Positions 54,632 to 64,000 of a DNA stretch of 64,000 nucleotides are shown here, one piece after another; positions within the stretch are counted from its first letter, which is position 1, and each line of letters starts with the position of its first letter. Both the position numbers and the translations under genes were made by a program. The notes beneath the pieces are model-generated. The model searched no databases and was not told where the DNA came from. It saw only the letters and a program-made list of their open reading frames with translations. Source of the DNA: Paracamarosporium sp. OC-R06-R3 (taxonomy: Eukaryota > Ascomycota > Dothideomycetes > Pleosporales > Didymosphaeriaceae); contig JACVRA010000529.1 in assembly GCA_019828545.1 (NCBI GenBank), forward strand, positions 1 to 64,000, given 5' to 3'.

Positions 54632-55864
54632 GGTTAAATAGAAAGACACTTTGGGTATATCGAATATAGTAGTCGTAGAGGAGAGCAGGAAGGGATGTGC
54701 GCTGCACTGATGAGATGATCACGGCCTGACCCGGGTTTTCAACGCTGTTATATAGCACCCCAAATCCCCCTGTTCTTGCTTGTTTCCGGTGCCCAAGCTT
54801 GCACACCATCTCGACTGTTTCCATATATTGGCTGCCTCGAAGGCGACCTGGTATGGGGCCATGCGATGATGAAGGCTTGTGGGAGTCACTTGACACGCAT
54901 TTCGGATGTTGTCTTCCACGAGTGAGGGATAGTCAAGCGTGTGGTCAGCCTATCAGAGGATCAATAGTGGCGTTGCAATATGTGTAGCCCGGCGTGGTCG
55001 TTGGGCAACGCTGTGGCGATATTAATTTATGCCTGGCTAAGCGTATGATTAAGTCGGCTCCAAAGTTTGGCTTGCCGGCTGCAATGGTTGCTGGGGTCGT
55101 TAACAAGATTAAAGCGCGACATGAGAAAATGCGCTGGATCAATCCGTCTGTAAATCTTCAATGAAGATGTCAAGAAAGCATGCTTTGATGGCGACAGTCA
55201 TTGTGATGCACGCTGGAGAAGGGGCATGCGCAACTGCTGTTCCACTGCACCGATCTAGCGCTGTGCAACTCGAGAACCCCACGGGGTATGCATTCGTAAG
55301 GCACTAAATGCCATGTGCCATATCGTTATTTTCTATCTCCGAAGCTGTCACTAGCGCCCGGAATGTTAATCAAAATAGAGGAATACGGACCGGCTTACCG
55401 GGAAATTGCCAACGCAAAGTTGCGTTGCTCGCCCTACGCATAGACATTAAGGAACGTTTCATTATCGGAGTTTCCCAAGAACGTATAATCCAAGACACTT
55501 ACTGAGGGCTATCGGCTAGCAAAGAGCACAGGGCTAACTTGTCATGGGCCTTTGCGTACCCTGAACTACGACTTTGCTATTGTTGGAGGGCTACAAGGTT
55601 GTTCCCACGAGTGCGGTTCGGCCTAAGAAGTTACCAAAACGGTTTAAATGCAGAACAGAGGGCCTTTCTATGAAGTAAAGAATAGTCTTATTTATAGCTT
55701 CGTCCTTCGCCTACCTATCCTCAACTCACACAACATAAACAAGTAATCGCAATCCGAGACGACTAGCGACATAACCATTTTGTCTTTCTCATTCTCCGTT
55801 CTTAATCCTGCGGACCCGGTCCTGACCAAGACCTTGCGCTCAACGGACTGGAGTCGATGACTGC
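54632..55864. other. Intergenic region
   Basis: 1.2 kb between the 5' end of the AA9 gene and the 3' end of PAN3. The left part should hold the AA9 promoter; nothing distinct could be read in it. No repeat or RNA gene recognised. Confidence 0.4.
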
Positions 55865-58129
55865 CTATTTCCCCGACTGTCGTCCCGCTCGAATCAGCTC
55901 CTGAAAGCTGGACTCCAATCCACGCTTCAGCTCTCTGTAGCTGACGACAAGCACATTTTGCTCATCGCGGCTGACTAGCATGACCTTTTCTTCCGTCCCA
56001 GCGTCTAGTTTGTTCAGGCAATCGAGCACATGCGCCAAACTCGTGACTGGATGCCCGTTCGCATCCACTTGATGGAAAACATAATCGCGGAAGAGCTTGA
56101 GATAGTATCTCTCTCCGGTCTCCGCCCACATTGACGAAGCGGCCGGCCCTGTATTTCCAGGCCCGTGCTGCGACGCGTCAAGCTCCGGGCGTTCGTTGAC
56201 AAAATTCATTTTAACAAGCAGCCGCACAATGCGCGATGACTCTAGTTCGCGGGCAAGAGTATTGGTCAAAGTGTCCTGAGCGTGTAGCTCACTGTCAAAT
56301 ACTGTTGCCATCTGGTCTGCAATGCCGCCCAAAAACGTATCAATATCTTTGGGGGCGGATCCAGGCGTTGTTGGTGAAGAAGGCGCGCTAGTGCTTGTTT
56401 GCGGGCTTATCAGCCACTGTATGCACTCTTTCAAGCGAGCTGTGTAGCTCCGAGTGATGTAATCCATAGACTTCTGCATGTTCAGGTGCGCAGACAAATT
56501 GCCGTTTGCAATGCAAAGAATCAGTCGGCCAAGCTGGAGAAGATCGTCTGCCTGGAGTTCTGGAAGAGCTCGCGCAGTCTCGTGTTGCACGACGTCCAGA
56601 ATACCGCATGCGTTAAGTCGTATCCGATTTTTGGATGTAAGTATAATCTTTGAGGGTGTTATAAGTCGCGCAGCCAGACCAGAACCATGTATGGCCTTCA
56701 GCGCTGATGCAATTTGTACAATGTAGCCCCAAAGAACCTGCTCAGGCACGTGCGAGGAAGCCGACTGCCTACCGTGATAACGCTGCATCGGCACCTGTTT
56801 AAAATGTTCCTCGGCAAGGGTCTTCGAATTTGGATGGTAGTCAGTTACGATGATAAGCGAGCTGTCTCCGAACGCCCTCGTCGTGAAAGCTTCGTGGATT
56901 GTAACCACGCTACCATTCAATATTCGCTTCCAAGCTTGAGCAGAACGGATAGCCGTTTCGTTGGTGAGGCGGAAATTCTCCAAACGACGCAAGGCGTACA
57001 TGTTCCCGTCCTTACTAGAGACGGCCTTGTAAACCCAATTTGTATAGCCGAAGATCGACTGGTTCTTCTGCGGCGACGTGTCTAAGCAGAAGAGAGAATG
57101 AAACTGTTCTATCGGCGGTATTGCAGAATTCGAGGCGACCTGTCTGGATATCTCTGCCTTCTTTTGCAGATCCTCACGAACAGAATCTGGGATGAAAAAA
57201 TCATGTGCAGTGCGCTGGTAAGCCAGCAAACCGGTTGGCTGAGGACCGACAGGCCAGTAGAGGTGATATGCGGGCGATGATTGGAACCCACCTGCATTTT
57301 GGAAGTATGAGGCACTGGAAAGGGAAGGGTCCTGGGCATACGGATTGATGGCGCCAGTTTGATGGCTAGAGCCCGTAATGGCGGATATTGCAGAGGATGC
57401 ACCGAAGGGATCGTAGCCTAGAGCTTGCGCCTGCGCGTTGGGATCCACCTGTCCGCTTAGCATTTGCAGTGTCATCGCATATTCTGTATCTTTCGTCCGA
57501 AAGGAGTTGGGCAAGTGCAGAGGTGGAACGAAATCAGACCTACCATCTGATTATCATAAGTTTGCCCGGGAACGAACTCGGTGAAGTCCTGCTGTTGCGG
57601 ATGCCATTCCACGGCTGGCTCCTTCGTCTGTAGGCTGGGCGTGCTTGCAGCTAGACGATTTAGCGATAAAGGCGGGTGCAAGTGACGACTCTACCTACCG
57701 GAACGCTGCGACTTTGGGGTGAATATGGCGGCATTTGCCGCTTTGGGAGAGATGGCGGCGCCACGCGACGAGGGGGTGAGGGAACCGTTGGTGCTGGCCT
57801 GCAGTGGTGTGAAGGAGGGAGAATCCACGTTGAAGCGCTTTATCTTGTTTTCGTTCTGACCCAGCTTGGTGGGGTCGTGAATATACGGACAGGCTGGGCC
57901 ATGTTACGACGCAGTTTGCAACAGAGACAGCGAGCACTTACTGTTCTCGTAGCGGCAGTGGCCGTAGATGGTGACATTGCGGCAGAAGGTGTTTTTGGCT
58001 TCTGGGGTGTGCGCGTCAGAGATGGATGAATGCACAGTGTCATGGCCCAAGCATACCGCGACCCTTTGGCCTGGGAGAGGCTACTCCGCGCCGCGCGTCC
58101 CCCGCCGGGCCCCCGTAGGTTGTGGCCAT
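55865..58129 (-). CDS. PAN3: PAN2-PAN3 deadenylase subunit PAN3
   Basis: Five exons: 58129-58057, 58001-57942, 57893-57699, 57650-57544 and 57448-55865, giving 672 aa. PAN3 recruits the PAN2 exonuclease to poly(A)-binding protein for first-stage mRNA deadenylation in the cytoplasm. The N-terminal CCCH finger is complete: Cys31, Cys40, Cys46, His50 (C-x8-C-x5-C-x3-H, in CRNVTIYGHCRYENTC). Then follow a disordered linker with the SPSFTPLQAS segment and EFVPGQTYD. The pseudokinase begins near residue 230 with FGYTNWVYKA and YALRRLENFRL. The C-terminal knob has RYYLKLFRDYVFHQVD and GTEEKVMLVSRDEQNVLVVSYRELKRGLE. The start at 58129 (MATTYGG..SPRPKGR) matches family form; the same frame is open upstream to another ATG at 58654. 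The junction into the last exon (acceptor just before 57448) keeps the frame but is less certain. Confidence 0.93.
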
Positions 58130-59257
58130 GGAGCGAGCCTGCTGGGCGGCGGCCTGAGTATGCGGCTGCTGTCTCTGCAGCGAGCGCGTGCTCTGGGGCG
58201 ACGAAGCAGCGCTCTGGGAGCTGTGTCGGGGAACCGACGTCTTGCGTTCTGAGCTTGTGCTATCCGAAGACCCGGCGGCGCCTTTAGTCCATTTGGTCGC
58301 CTTGTGTGTTTTTGCGCGTCTGGTGGGTTTGGCCTGCTTCTGAGGCGTTGTTTCGCCGCGGCGCAGCTCGGCAGCCGGGTCCAGCGTGGGGATCGAGTCC
58401 CGCGAGGACGACGACGACGTCAGCTCGGAGAGGGAAGCACTGGCGGTCGAGTCGGAGGCGACAGAGGCGCTCGCAGCATGTGGCTGCTGGTGCGCGGGCG
58501 GGAACGGCGTGCGTTCGTCTGCTTTGTTCGGCGAGGGGGCGCGTACGTGGGAGCCGAGGGTTCCTGGCAGCATGTCAATTGACTCTCCCGCATGGCATCG
58601 CGACGCGGGGGAGCGCTGGGCGAGGGCGTCGTCTCCCAGACCGCCCGGCGACATGGCGGGCGGGTCGGACGTCGTCGATAGCGGCCAGAGTGGAGTAGAG
58701 GGGATTGGGTACCTCAGAGACGCCCGCAGATGCGACTGGGCGCTGGGCTCCACCCCGCGGCTATTCCTGCTGCTTCACAAGTAACGGGCGCCGCGTCTCC
58801 ATGGGCAGGCGGACTCGGGCATCCAAGGAACGGGCGATGCAGCAAGGCGTGCTCGCGGGTGCTGTCGCCGGCTGGCCTGCCCATCAGCCGCCCGGCGCCT
58901 CGCCGCCATGCTGCGGCTTAGTCATGCCCGGTGCATGTCGACGCCATGCTGGGACATGCATGCTCCCGCAGCAGGCCACTCTTTCACCGCGGCTTGCACC
59001 ACGGCTCCAGCACCATGGCCTTCTTTCACCACGACTCCAGTGGCATGCCCTTCTTCCGTCGTGGTCGTCTTCAGTCGTCGTGGCCCGCGCCGGTGAAGTA
59101 GACACAAGATACAGCGCTCCCTTCACTGGCTGCTCTCTGCATCCAAGGTAGTAGCCATGGTGAAAGCAGCACCTCAATCCCCAGGTGGCTGGCCGGCCGA
59201 AGACTCACGCTGCTCACGACACCCGTGTCGACCTCAAGTCCCTCAACTCGGCTCGCA
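58130..59257. other. PAN3 upstream region / divergent promoter
   Basis: 1.1 kb between the PAN3 start and the plus-strand orphan. The minus frame is open from 58130 to about 58753 in frame with PAN3 (Ser/Thr/Pro-rich, in-frame ATG at 58654). The rest has pyrimidine-rich sequence and no gene that I can support. Confidence 0.45.
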
Positions 59258-60241
59258 ATGGAGCCTGTCAAGCAGGAGGGTCCCTCCGTTCCGAGCACAC
59301 CCAACGCAGCGCCAGACAATTGCTCCGACTTCCATGTTCGCCCCGCCGACTACCCTTACCATGCGTACGAGGCAACTGCCATCGAGCCATGCGCTAGAAC
59401 CGCCGGTGAATACAGTCTGCCTGTCCACGTGTTGACCTGCGGCCACCTCGTCGCCATCGACAGTCCCGCTGGGCCTGCCGACAACCGCTGTGGCCTGAAC
59501 TGTCTTCACGTCTTCAACTGGATCAAACAGCAGACCATCAATGCACCGGTAGAAAGTATCGATCTTTTCACCGGTAAGCCGCTCGGACAGGCCCTGACAA
59601 GCACCGCGCCTCTCCAAATCACCAAAACCCCCATCTTGCCCAAAATCAACAACTACCAGTCTCACGACAACATATTTTGCGAGGTCTGTTATGGCGTCCC
59701 CGTCAGTAGCTACTTCGTCATATACCCACAGACGAGCCTCAGGCGGGCACTTGCCCTAACTCGCGCTGTCATTGAGTACTTCACCGGCTACACCCACGAG
59801 CAAATTATCAACCGACTTTGCGGACCTTTCCACAACCCCTTCCATCTTAGCTACGACTGGAAGTTCACGCATATGCTGCGCTGCGGCCACGAGGTCTGGG
59901 CTCAGCCCGCCCGACCCTGTGCTTCAAATTGTTCGGACAGTCCGGAGTGCAAGCATAGAGTCTTTCCAGAAAACAAGAAGCAGGGCGATGCCATCTTCTG
60001 TCACGAATGCGTGTATCGTGCGGAGATGGTATACGAGCGGTATGCGCAGGCTGGGAAAGGTGTCGCCAACGGAGTACCAGATAAAGCAGGGCATGTTCCG
60101 CAGTCACAGGTTGAGCCCGCCTACAGTATTACTACGACTGGGTCTGGCGACTACCAGGAGCACATGGTGGGGGATGAGTTACCTGTAGATCCCATGCTCG
60201 AGGGAGATGGCTTGTTCATCAGGTCGGGGGCAAAAGCATGA
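59258..60241 (+). CDS. Orphan 327-aa protein with duplicated Cys/His module
   Basis: Single-exon gene; 59258 is the first ATG of the frame (MEPVKQEGPS). I do not recognise a named family. The protein carries two copies of one pattern: copy 1 has Cys61-Gly-His63, Cys78-x3-Cys82 and Phe140-Cys141-x2-Cys144; copy 2 has Cys209-Gly-His211, Cys221-x3-Cys225 and Phe247-Cys248-x2-Cys251. The flanks match too (VLTCGHLVA / MLRCGHEVW, NIFCEVC / AIFCHEC). This is consistent with two zinc-binding folds, similar in spacing to treble-clef types. No signal peptide or membrane segment; probably intracellular. The residues after 265 are polar and variable. Function unknown. Confidence 0.85.
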   Translation: MEPVKQEGPSVPSTPNAAPDNCSDFHVRPADYPYHAYEATAIEPCARTAGEYSLPVHVLTCGHLVAIDSPAGPADNRCGLNCLHVFNWIKQQTINAPVESIDLFTGKPLGQALTSTAPLQITKTPILPKINNYQSHDNIFCEVCYGVPVSSYFVIYPQTSLRRALALTRAVIEYFTGYTHEQIINRLCGPFHNPFHLSYDWKFTHMLRCGHEVWAQPARPCASNCSDSPECKHRVFPENKKQGDAIFCHECVYRAEMVYERYAQAGKGVANGVPDKAGHVPQSQVEPAYSITTTGSGDYQEHMVGDELPVDPMLEGDGLFIRSGAKA

Positions 60242-60885
60242 TTCCTGACCTGAGGGCGCATCTTGAATTGGGTTAGCATTTGAGGGCTTATGGATGGTAC
60301 CTCTTTGGTACCTAATACCTTTCAAACACATTCTCCGACTTTGATGCAGGCCCGCAGCGCACGAGGTTCAAGGTATGATATTGAGGAGGGAACCTTTCAG
60401 GCCGGTGCGAGCATCTACAGTCGATACGAGACACCTTGGTTATGACGCACTGCATAACCTGGACCATGTACCGGCTAGGCAGAGTACATGAGTTGGAGCA
60501 GAAGTTTCCTAGCATCAGCGGCTACCTCGCATCATGCGCATTAGACAAATTTCAATGCCTTCTTGCAGATGCAATTACGATGAGTGAATTACTATGTCAG
60601 TCAGGTAAGAACAAGCAACTAAGAGTGAAGATTTGATGGTTGATTTGTTCGTGGTTCATTGGTTACATGAGAGATGCATACGCTCAATTTGCATTCGACC
60701 TCTTGGGTGGTTCTTTGAAGCTAGGATAAGGCTTTATGGTTGTATTATGCACTAACCCACAATAGGCAACGGGGCGCACGGATCATCCGAATCGTTGTGG
60801 AGTTCATTCAGGCTTTCCCAGGTCGTTTCAATAATACACACTTGCGCTTCATTCATCGAACTTTGACTGACAATGACGCATCGCA
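60242..60885. other. Intergenic region
   Basis: 644 bases between the orphan and the Zn2Cys6 gene, both on the plus strand. Nothing recognised; promoter of the Zn2Cys6 gene is expected here. Confidence 0.4.
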
Positions 60886-62152
60886 ATGCCAAGCCGTAAA
60901 CCGCATAGGAAATCCCGCAGCGGATGTATACCATGTAAAGCTCGTCACGTGAAGGTGCGCTTTCCAGTGCCGTCCTGCCTGTCATCCTGCTGTTAACAAA
61001 AGAGCAGCTAAACTTTCGGGGGCTGACTGTCAACAGTGCGATGAGCAAAAACCATCTTGTCTGAACTGCGCAAAATATGGTTCGACTTGCGAGTACCGTC
61101 GGTTGAGGAGCGCCGTTGCTTCCGAAGTCGCACTTTCGCCCGCTGGACTCAACACCCCATCCTCTACGCAGAATGCCGCTGTGGACACGCCACATGACGA
61201 TGTAATTGAAAGCCGAGAGCTGATCGCTGACATTGCGCACATGCGACTATTGCACCATTTCACCACTGTTACTGCGAAAACGCTAGCACACGATCCAGAT
61301 GTAGCGGATATTTTTTCAGATTATATGCCAAAGCTGGCTTTCGATAACGTCTACCTTCTTCACGCAATCCTATCCCTCACTGCTCTTCATCTCGGCAAGT
61401 CAAAACCAACCCTGCAAGCTGAATACCTACTTCAAGCCAGACGACACCATCAAATTGCGCTCATGCGATTTCGGAGTGAAGTGAAGGACGTCACGGAATC
61501 AAATCTTCACGCGGTGCTTTCATTCAATATGTCTCTTTTCCCCTATTCATGTGCTATATCCGCGAGCGCGACCGATCTTGAGGATGCCTTCGACAGCATA
61601 TTTTCAAATCTGCTCCTCACTAGGACCATGGGACCGCTCATACAAACTAGCGGTTTGTACCATACTATGCGATTCTCCGAATTTGGACGGATTATGCCAA
61701 AGGATGTTCATTCGGTCGTGTGGGACAAGGCTGAGACGCCGCCAGAGACACAACTTGTTCAGCTTCGAAAGTTTTCCGGGATTATCCACCACGTCTACCC
61801 TCCTGAGATTGACGAAGCCTACAAAGAAGCAATTCGCCTGCTTGAGTTGCTTTTTGACGTGATAGAAAAACTACCCAAGCCTCCGTCAGATTCGTTGCTC
61901 AGAATATGGATGCATTTCATTCCATCTCGCTTTGTGGAACTACTCTCTGAGAAACAGCCAGGTGCATTGATAATCTTCGCACATTATGGTGTTGCTTTGG
62001 GCAAAGGCCGGCAGTATTGGTTCCTGGAAGGGATCGATGAGCTGATACTTGCTGTTGCCGAAGCGTTTGTTCCGACGGAATGGAAGAATTGGCTCGATTG
62101 GCCTAAAGAACAGGTACGCGCGTGCCGTACACCGCATTCGCAGCCGACGTGA
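60886..62152 (+). CDS. Zn2Cys6 fungal transcription factor
   Basis: Two exons, 60886-60954 and 61037-62152, 394 aa. The 82-nt intron interrupts the DNA-binding cluster between residues 23 and 24. The cluster is canonical: Cys14, Cys17, Cys24, Cys31, Cys34, Cys41 (C-x2-C-x6-C-x6-C-x2-C-x6-C), with the basic GCIPCKARHVKCDEQKPSC reading typical of the group near sterol-uptake regulators (UPC2-like). Residues 110-390 are the middle-homology helical region: LLHHFTTVTAKTLAHDPDVAD, YLLHAILSLTALHLG, WLDWPKE at the end. The protein should be a nuclear regulator; its targets are unknown. A GTACGC donor lies just after WPKEQ (around 62115), so the real C-terminus could be in a further short exon. There is no metabolic cluster around it. 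Confidence 0.88.
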
Positions 62153-63145
62153 ATTTGGATGGTTGCACTATGATCATTATGGAGGAGCTTGCGAAGAGAC
62201 GGAATTTATAGCAGGGGATTATCTCCGATGCGGGTCTGTGCGCACCTGAGAACTTCTGGAACAGGGGTGGGCACCCATTAGGGACTGCAGTTTGGCTCTT
62301 AGAAAGACTTTGAGTCATGTTATGGTGCATGAACGGCCCATTGAAGATTTCATCTATATACACACTTCCTCGCCTGGTTGTTGCCCTGGAACTCCACCAG
62401 GATCGCCACGCCGATGACCAGCTTCACCATGCGACGGGGCAATGAGCCGACCATGCTGCGGCTTATAGTAATCATGAGAATGCAACAGCGACACCTTGTG
62501 CGTGTGTCTATGAAGATAGAAGATATCTGGACTGGGAAATCCTATGTGACCCTGGAATAAGAGACATCTGGCGGACACTAAATTCGAGTCAAGGAAATCG
62601 CGATACTACATACTTAAGTGATGTATTCAGATGCTTGCGGCAGCTGAATGAAAGTGAAGATCTAACAGTCTCATTGTATTTCAACTTATCCCAGGATATC
62701 GAACGCATGTACAGCTTCCTGAGCCTTATCTTTAAAGTAGGTCGCCTAAAGAGTTCGCACCAGCTTCTAGCGTGAACGTATCTGCGTACTCGCTTATCGT
62801 ATTCGGAACTAATCGTATCACTACACGGGCAGGTACGCGCTGAGACGGGGAAAAAGGTTTACAATTTGTCGAATACGCACTACGGCGCAGAGCACGATAC
62901 TAATATAAACAGTCTGATGCTGCTATCAGGAACCATATGTATCGTTACCTACAGCTCCAAATCTAGCCACACGTTTCGTTTGGATTTGCCTTCTGTTGCT
63001 TTCTGCTCGCTTTGCATCGAACGCAGTTCATGACATTGTTCTTGCATCTCTGTATTGTATTTGGAAAAGCTTCTCTTTGAAAACCTCACTGTACCGAAAT
63101 CTACACCACTCGTTATCGTAAGGCTTTGCATAGCGCATAAGCACC
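62153..63145. other. Intergenic region
   Basis: About 1 kb between the Zn2Cys6 gene and the RTA1-family gene, AT-rich in places. No coding signal or RNA gene supported. Confidence 0.4.
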
Positions 63146-64000
63146 ATGTCCGACTCTGGAAAGATAGAGTACAAGCTCTGGTCTTACACCCCATCGACCG
63201 CTGGTGGCGCTATCGCTTGTATCGTCTTCTTCATTCTCACATCCCTACACACCTTTCGCCTGGTCAAGAACCGAACATGGTTCTGCATTCCCTTCGTCAT
63301 CGGAGGACTTGTGAGTAACATCTCAATTTACGAATCCATCCGTTTTATTCCTTCCCGGGCTGTTTTCAAAATCCTTTTCACGAAGATTTGTTTTTGATAT
63401 CAGAGTCCATCCAAAACACTGAGCATAAGCTGACCCCCATAGTTCGAGACCATCGGGTACGGCGCCCGCGCAGCCGCCCACACGGATCTCGAGAATAAGA
63501 AACCTTACATCATTCAATCGGTCCTCATTCTCATTGCGCCTATTCTCTTCGCCGCGTCTATCTACATGATACTCGGTCGTCTTATCATCCGCACCAACTC
63601 CACCAGCTATTCCATTGTCCGCGCGAGATGGGTCACCAAGATCTTCGTCACAGGCGACATCCTCTGTTTCTTCGTCCAGTCTGGTGGGGCAGGGATGCTT
63701 GTCCAAGCTAAGGACCAAGACGCTGTCAAGCGCGGAGAGAATATTATTCTCGGTGGCTTGATCCTGCAGATTCTCATCTTCGGTTTCTTCGTCGTGGTCG
63801 CAGCGACGTGGCATAATCGGTTAAGTGCTAGGCCGACGGCAAAGAGTGCGGACTTGCCGTGGGTGAGATATATCTGGTTGCTGTATGCGGCGAGTGCGCT
63901 TATCACCATTCGTAACTTTTGCCGTGTGGTGGAGTATGCGCTAGGAAGAGTAAGTGATCTTTCCACTCTTTGGCTAGAGGGGGTGTGAATCTAACAAGCT
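63146..64000 (+). CDS. RTA1-family membrane protein (5' part, runs off window)
   Basis: Two exons inside the window, 63146-63310 and 63443-63949; the next intron starts at 63950 (GTAAGT) and the gene continues past the end. ATG 63146 starts MSDSGKIEYKLWSYTPS, the usual RTA1 start (short outside tail with Y-x-P-S). Six hydrophobic segments follow in the window: IACIVFFILTSLHTF, CIPFVIGGLFETIGY, IIQSVLILIAPILFAASIYMIL, IFVTGDILCFFVQSGGAGM, IILGGLILQILIFGFFVVVAATW and YIWLLYAASALITIRNFCRVVEY; the seventh would lie beyond the end. RTA1/RSB1 proteins are seven-helix plasma-membrane proteins linked to lipid translocation and resistance to toxic amphiphiles. Substrate cannot be told from this part. 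Confidence 0.93.

Overview
The window is nuclear DNA of a filamentous ascomycete. Genes carry short introns (about 40-210 nt) with GT..AG borders and CTAAC/TGAC-like branch sites. The gene families are typical of Pezizomycotina: PTH11-type rhodopsin-domain proteins, an AA9 copper oxygenase, a Zn2Cys6 regulator, RTA1, 7TM-RGS, DUF4045-gelsolin. The overall gene set suggests Dothideomycetes (Pleosporales-like); this assignment is inference from family knowledge, not from a search. No rRNA, tRNA, CRISPR or intact transposon was recognised.

Layout. 0-14.6 kb is gene-poor and accessory-like: a PTH11-type membrane protein (minus), a 1078-residue orphan nuclear-looking protein (plus), a seven-helix protein fused to an RGS domain (plus), and a decayed second PTH11-type gene (minus). 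14.6-42.1 kb is a dense housekeeping block: DUF4045-gelsolin protein, Arl2 GTPase, an acetyltransferase-like protein, CPSF73/Ysh1, TAF4, a histidine acid phosphatase-like protein, a PPR protein, long-form RNase Z and a bZIP factor. Two divergent pairs share short promoters (Ysh1/TAF4, 374 bp; phosphatase/PPR, 199 bp). 42.1-46.2 kb has no gene that I can support. 46.2-64 kb holds a C2H2 zinc-finger regulator, a secreted TolB/PD40 propeller, an AA9 LPMO, PAN3, a small orphan with two copies of a Cys/His module, a Zn2Cys6 regulator and the 5' part of an RTA1-family protein that runs off the end.

How the genes relate. Several act in gene expression: TAF4 (initiation), Ysh1 (mRNA 3' cleavage), RNase Z (tRNA 3' cleavage), PAN3 (deadenylation), PPR (organelle RNA). 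They are not an operon or a biosynthetic cluster. PTH11-type receptors and the 7TM-RGS protein belong to G-protein signalling. The secreted LPMO and the PD40 protein act outside the cell.

The most unusual signals are: three microexons of 13, 16 and 17 nt, one of which carries the catalytic LLRHG of the phosphatase; a mitochondrial-presequence-like stretch upstream of RNase Z that has no in-frame ATG; a 175-residue in-frame upstream extension of PAN3; and an undescribed-looking duplicated CGH/CxxxC/CxxC module in the orphan at 59.3-60.2 kb. I did not find a new multi-gene system.
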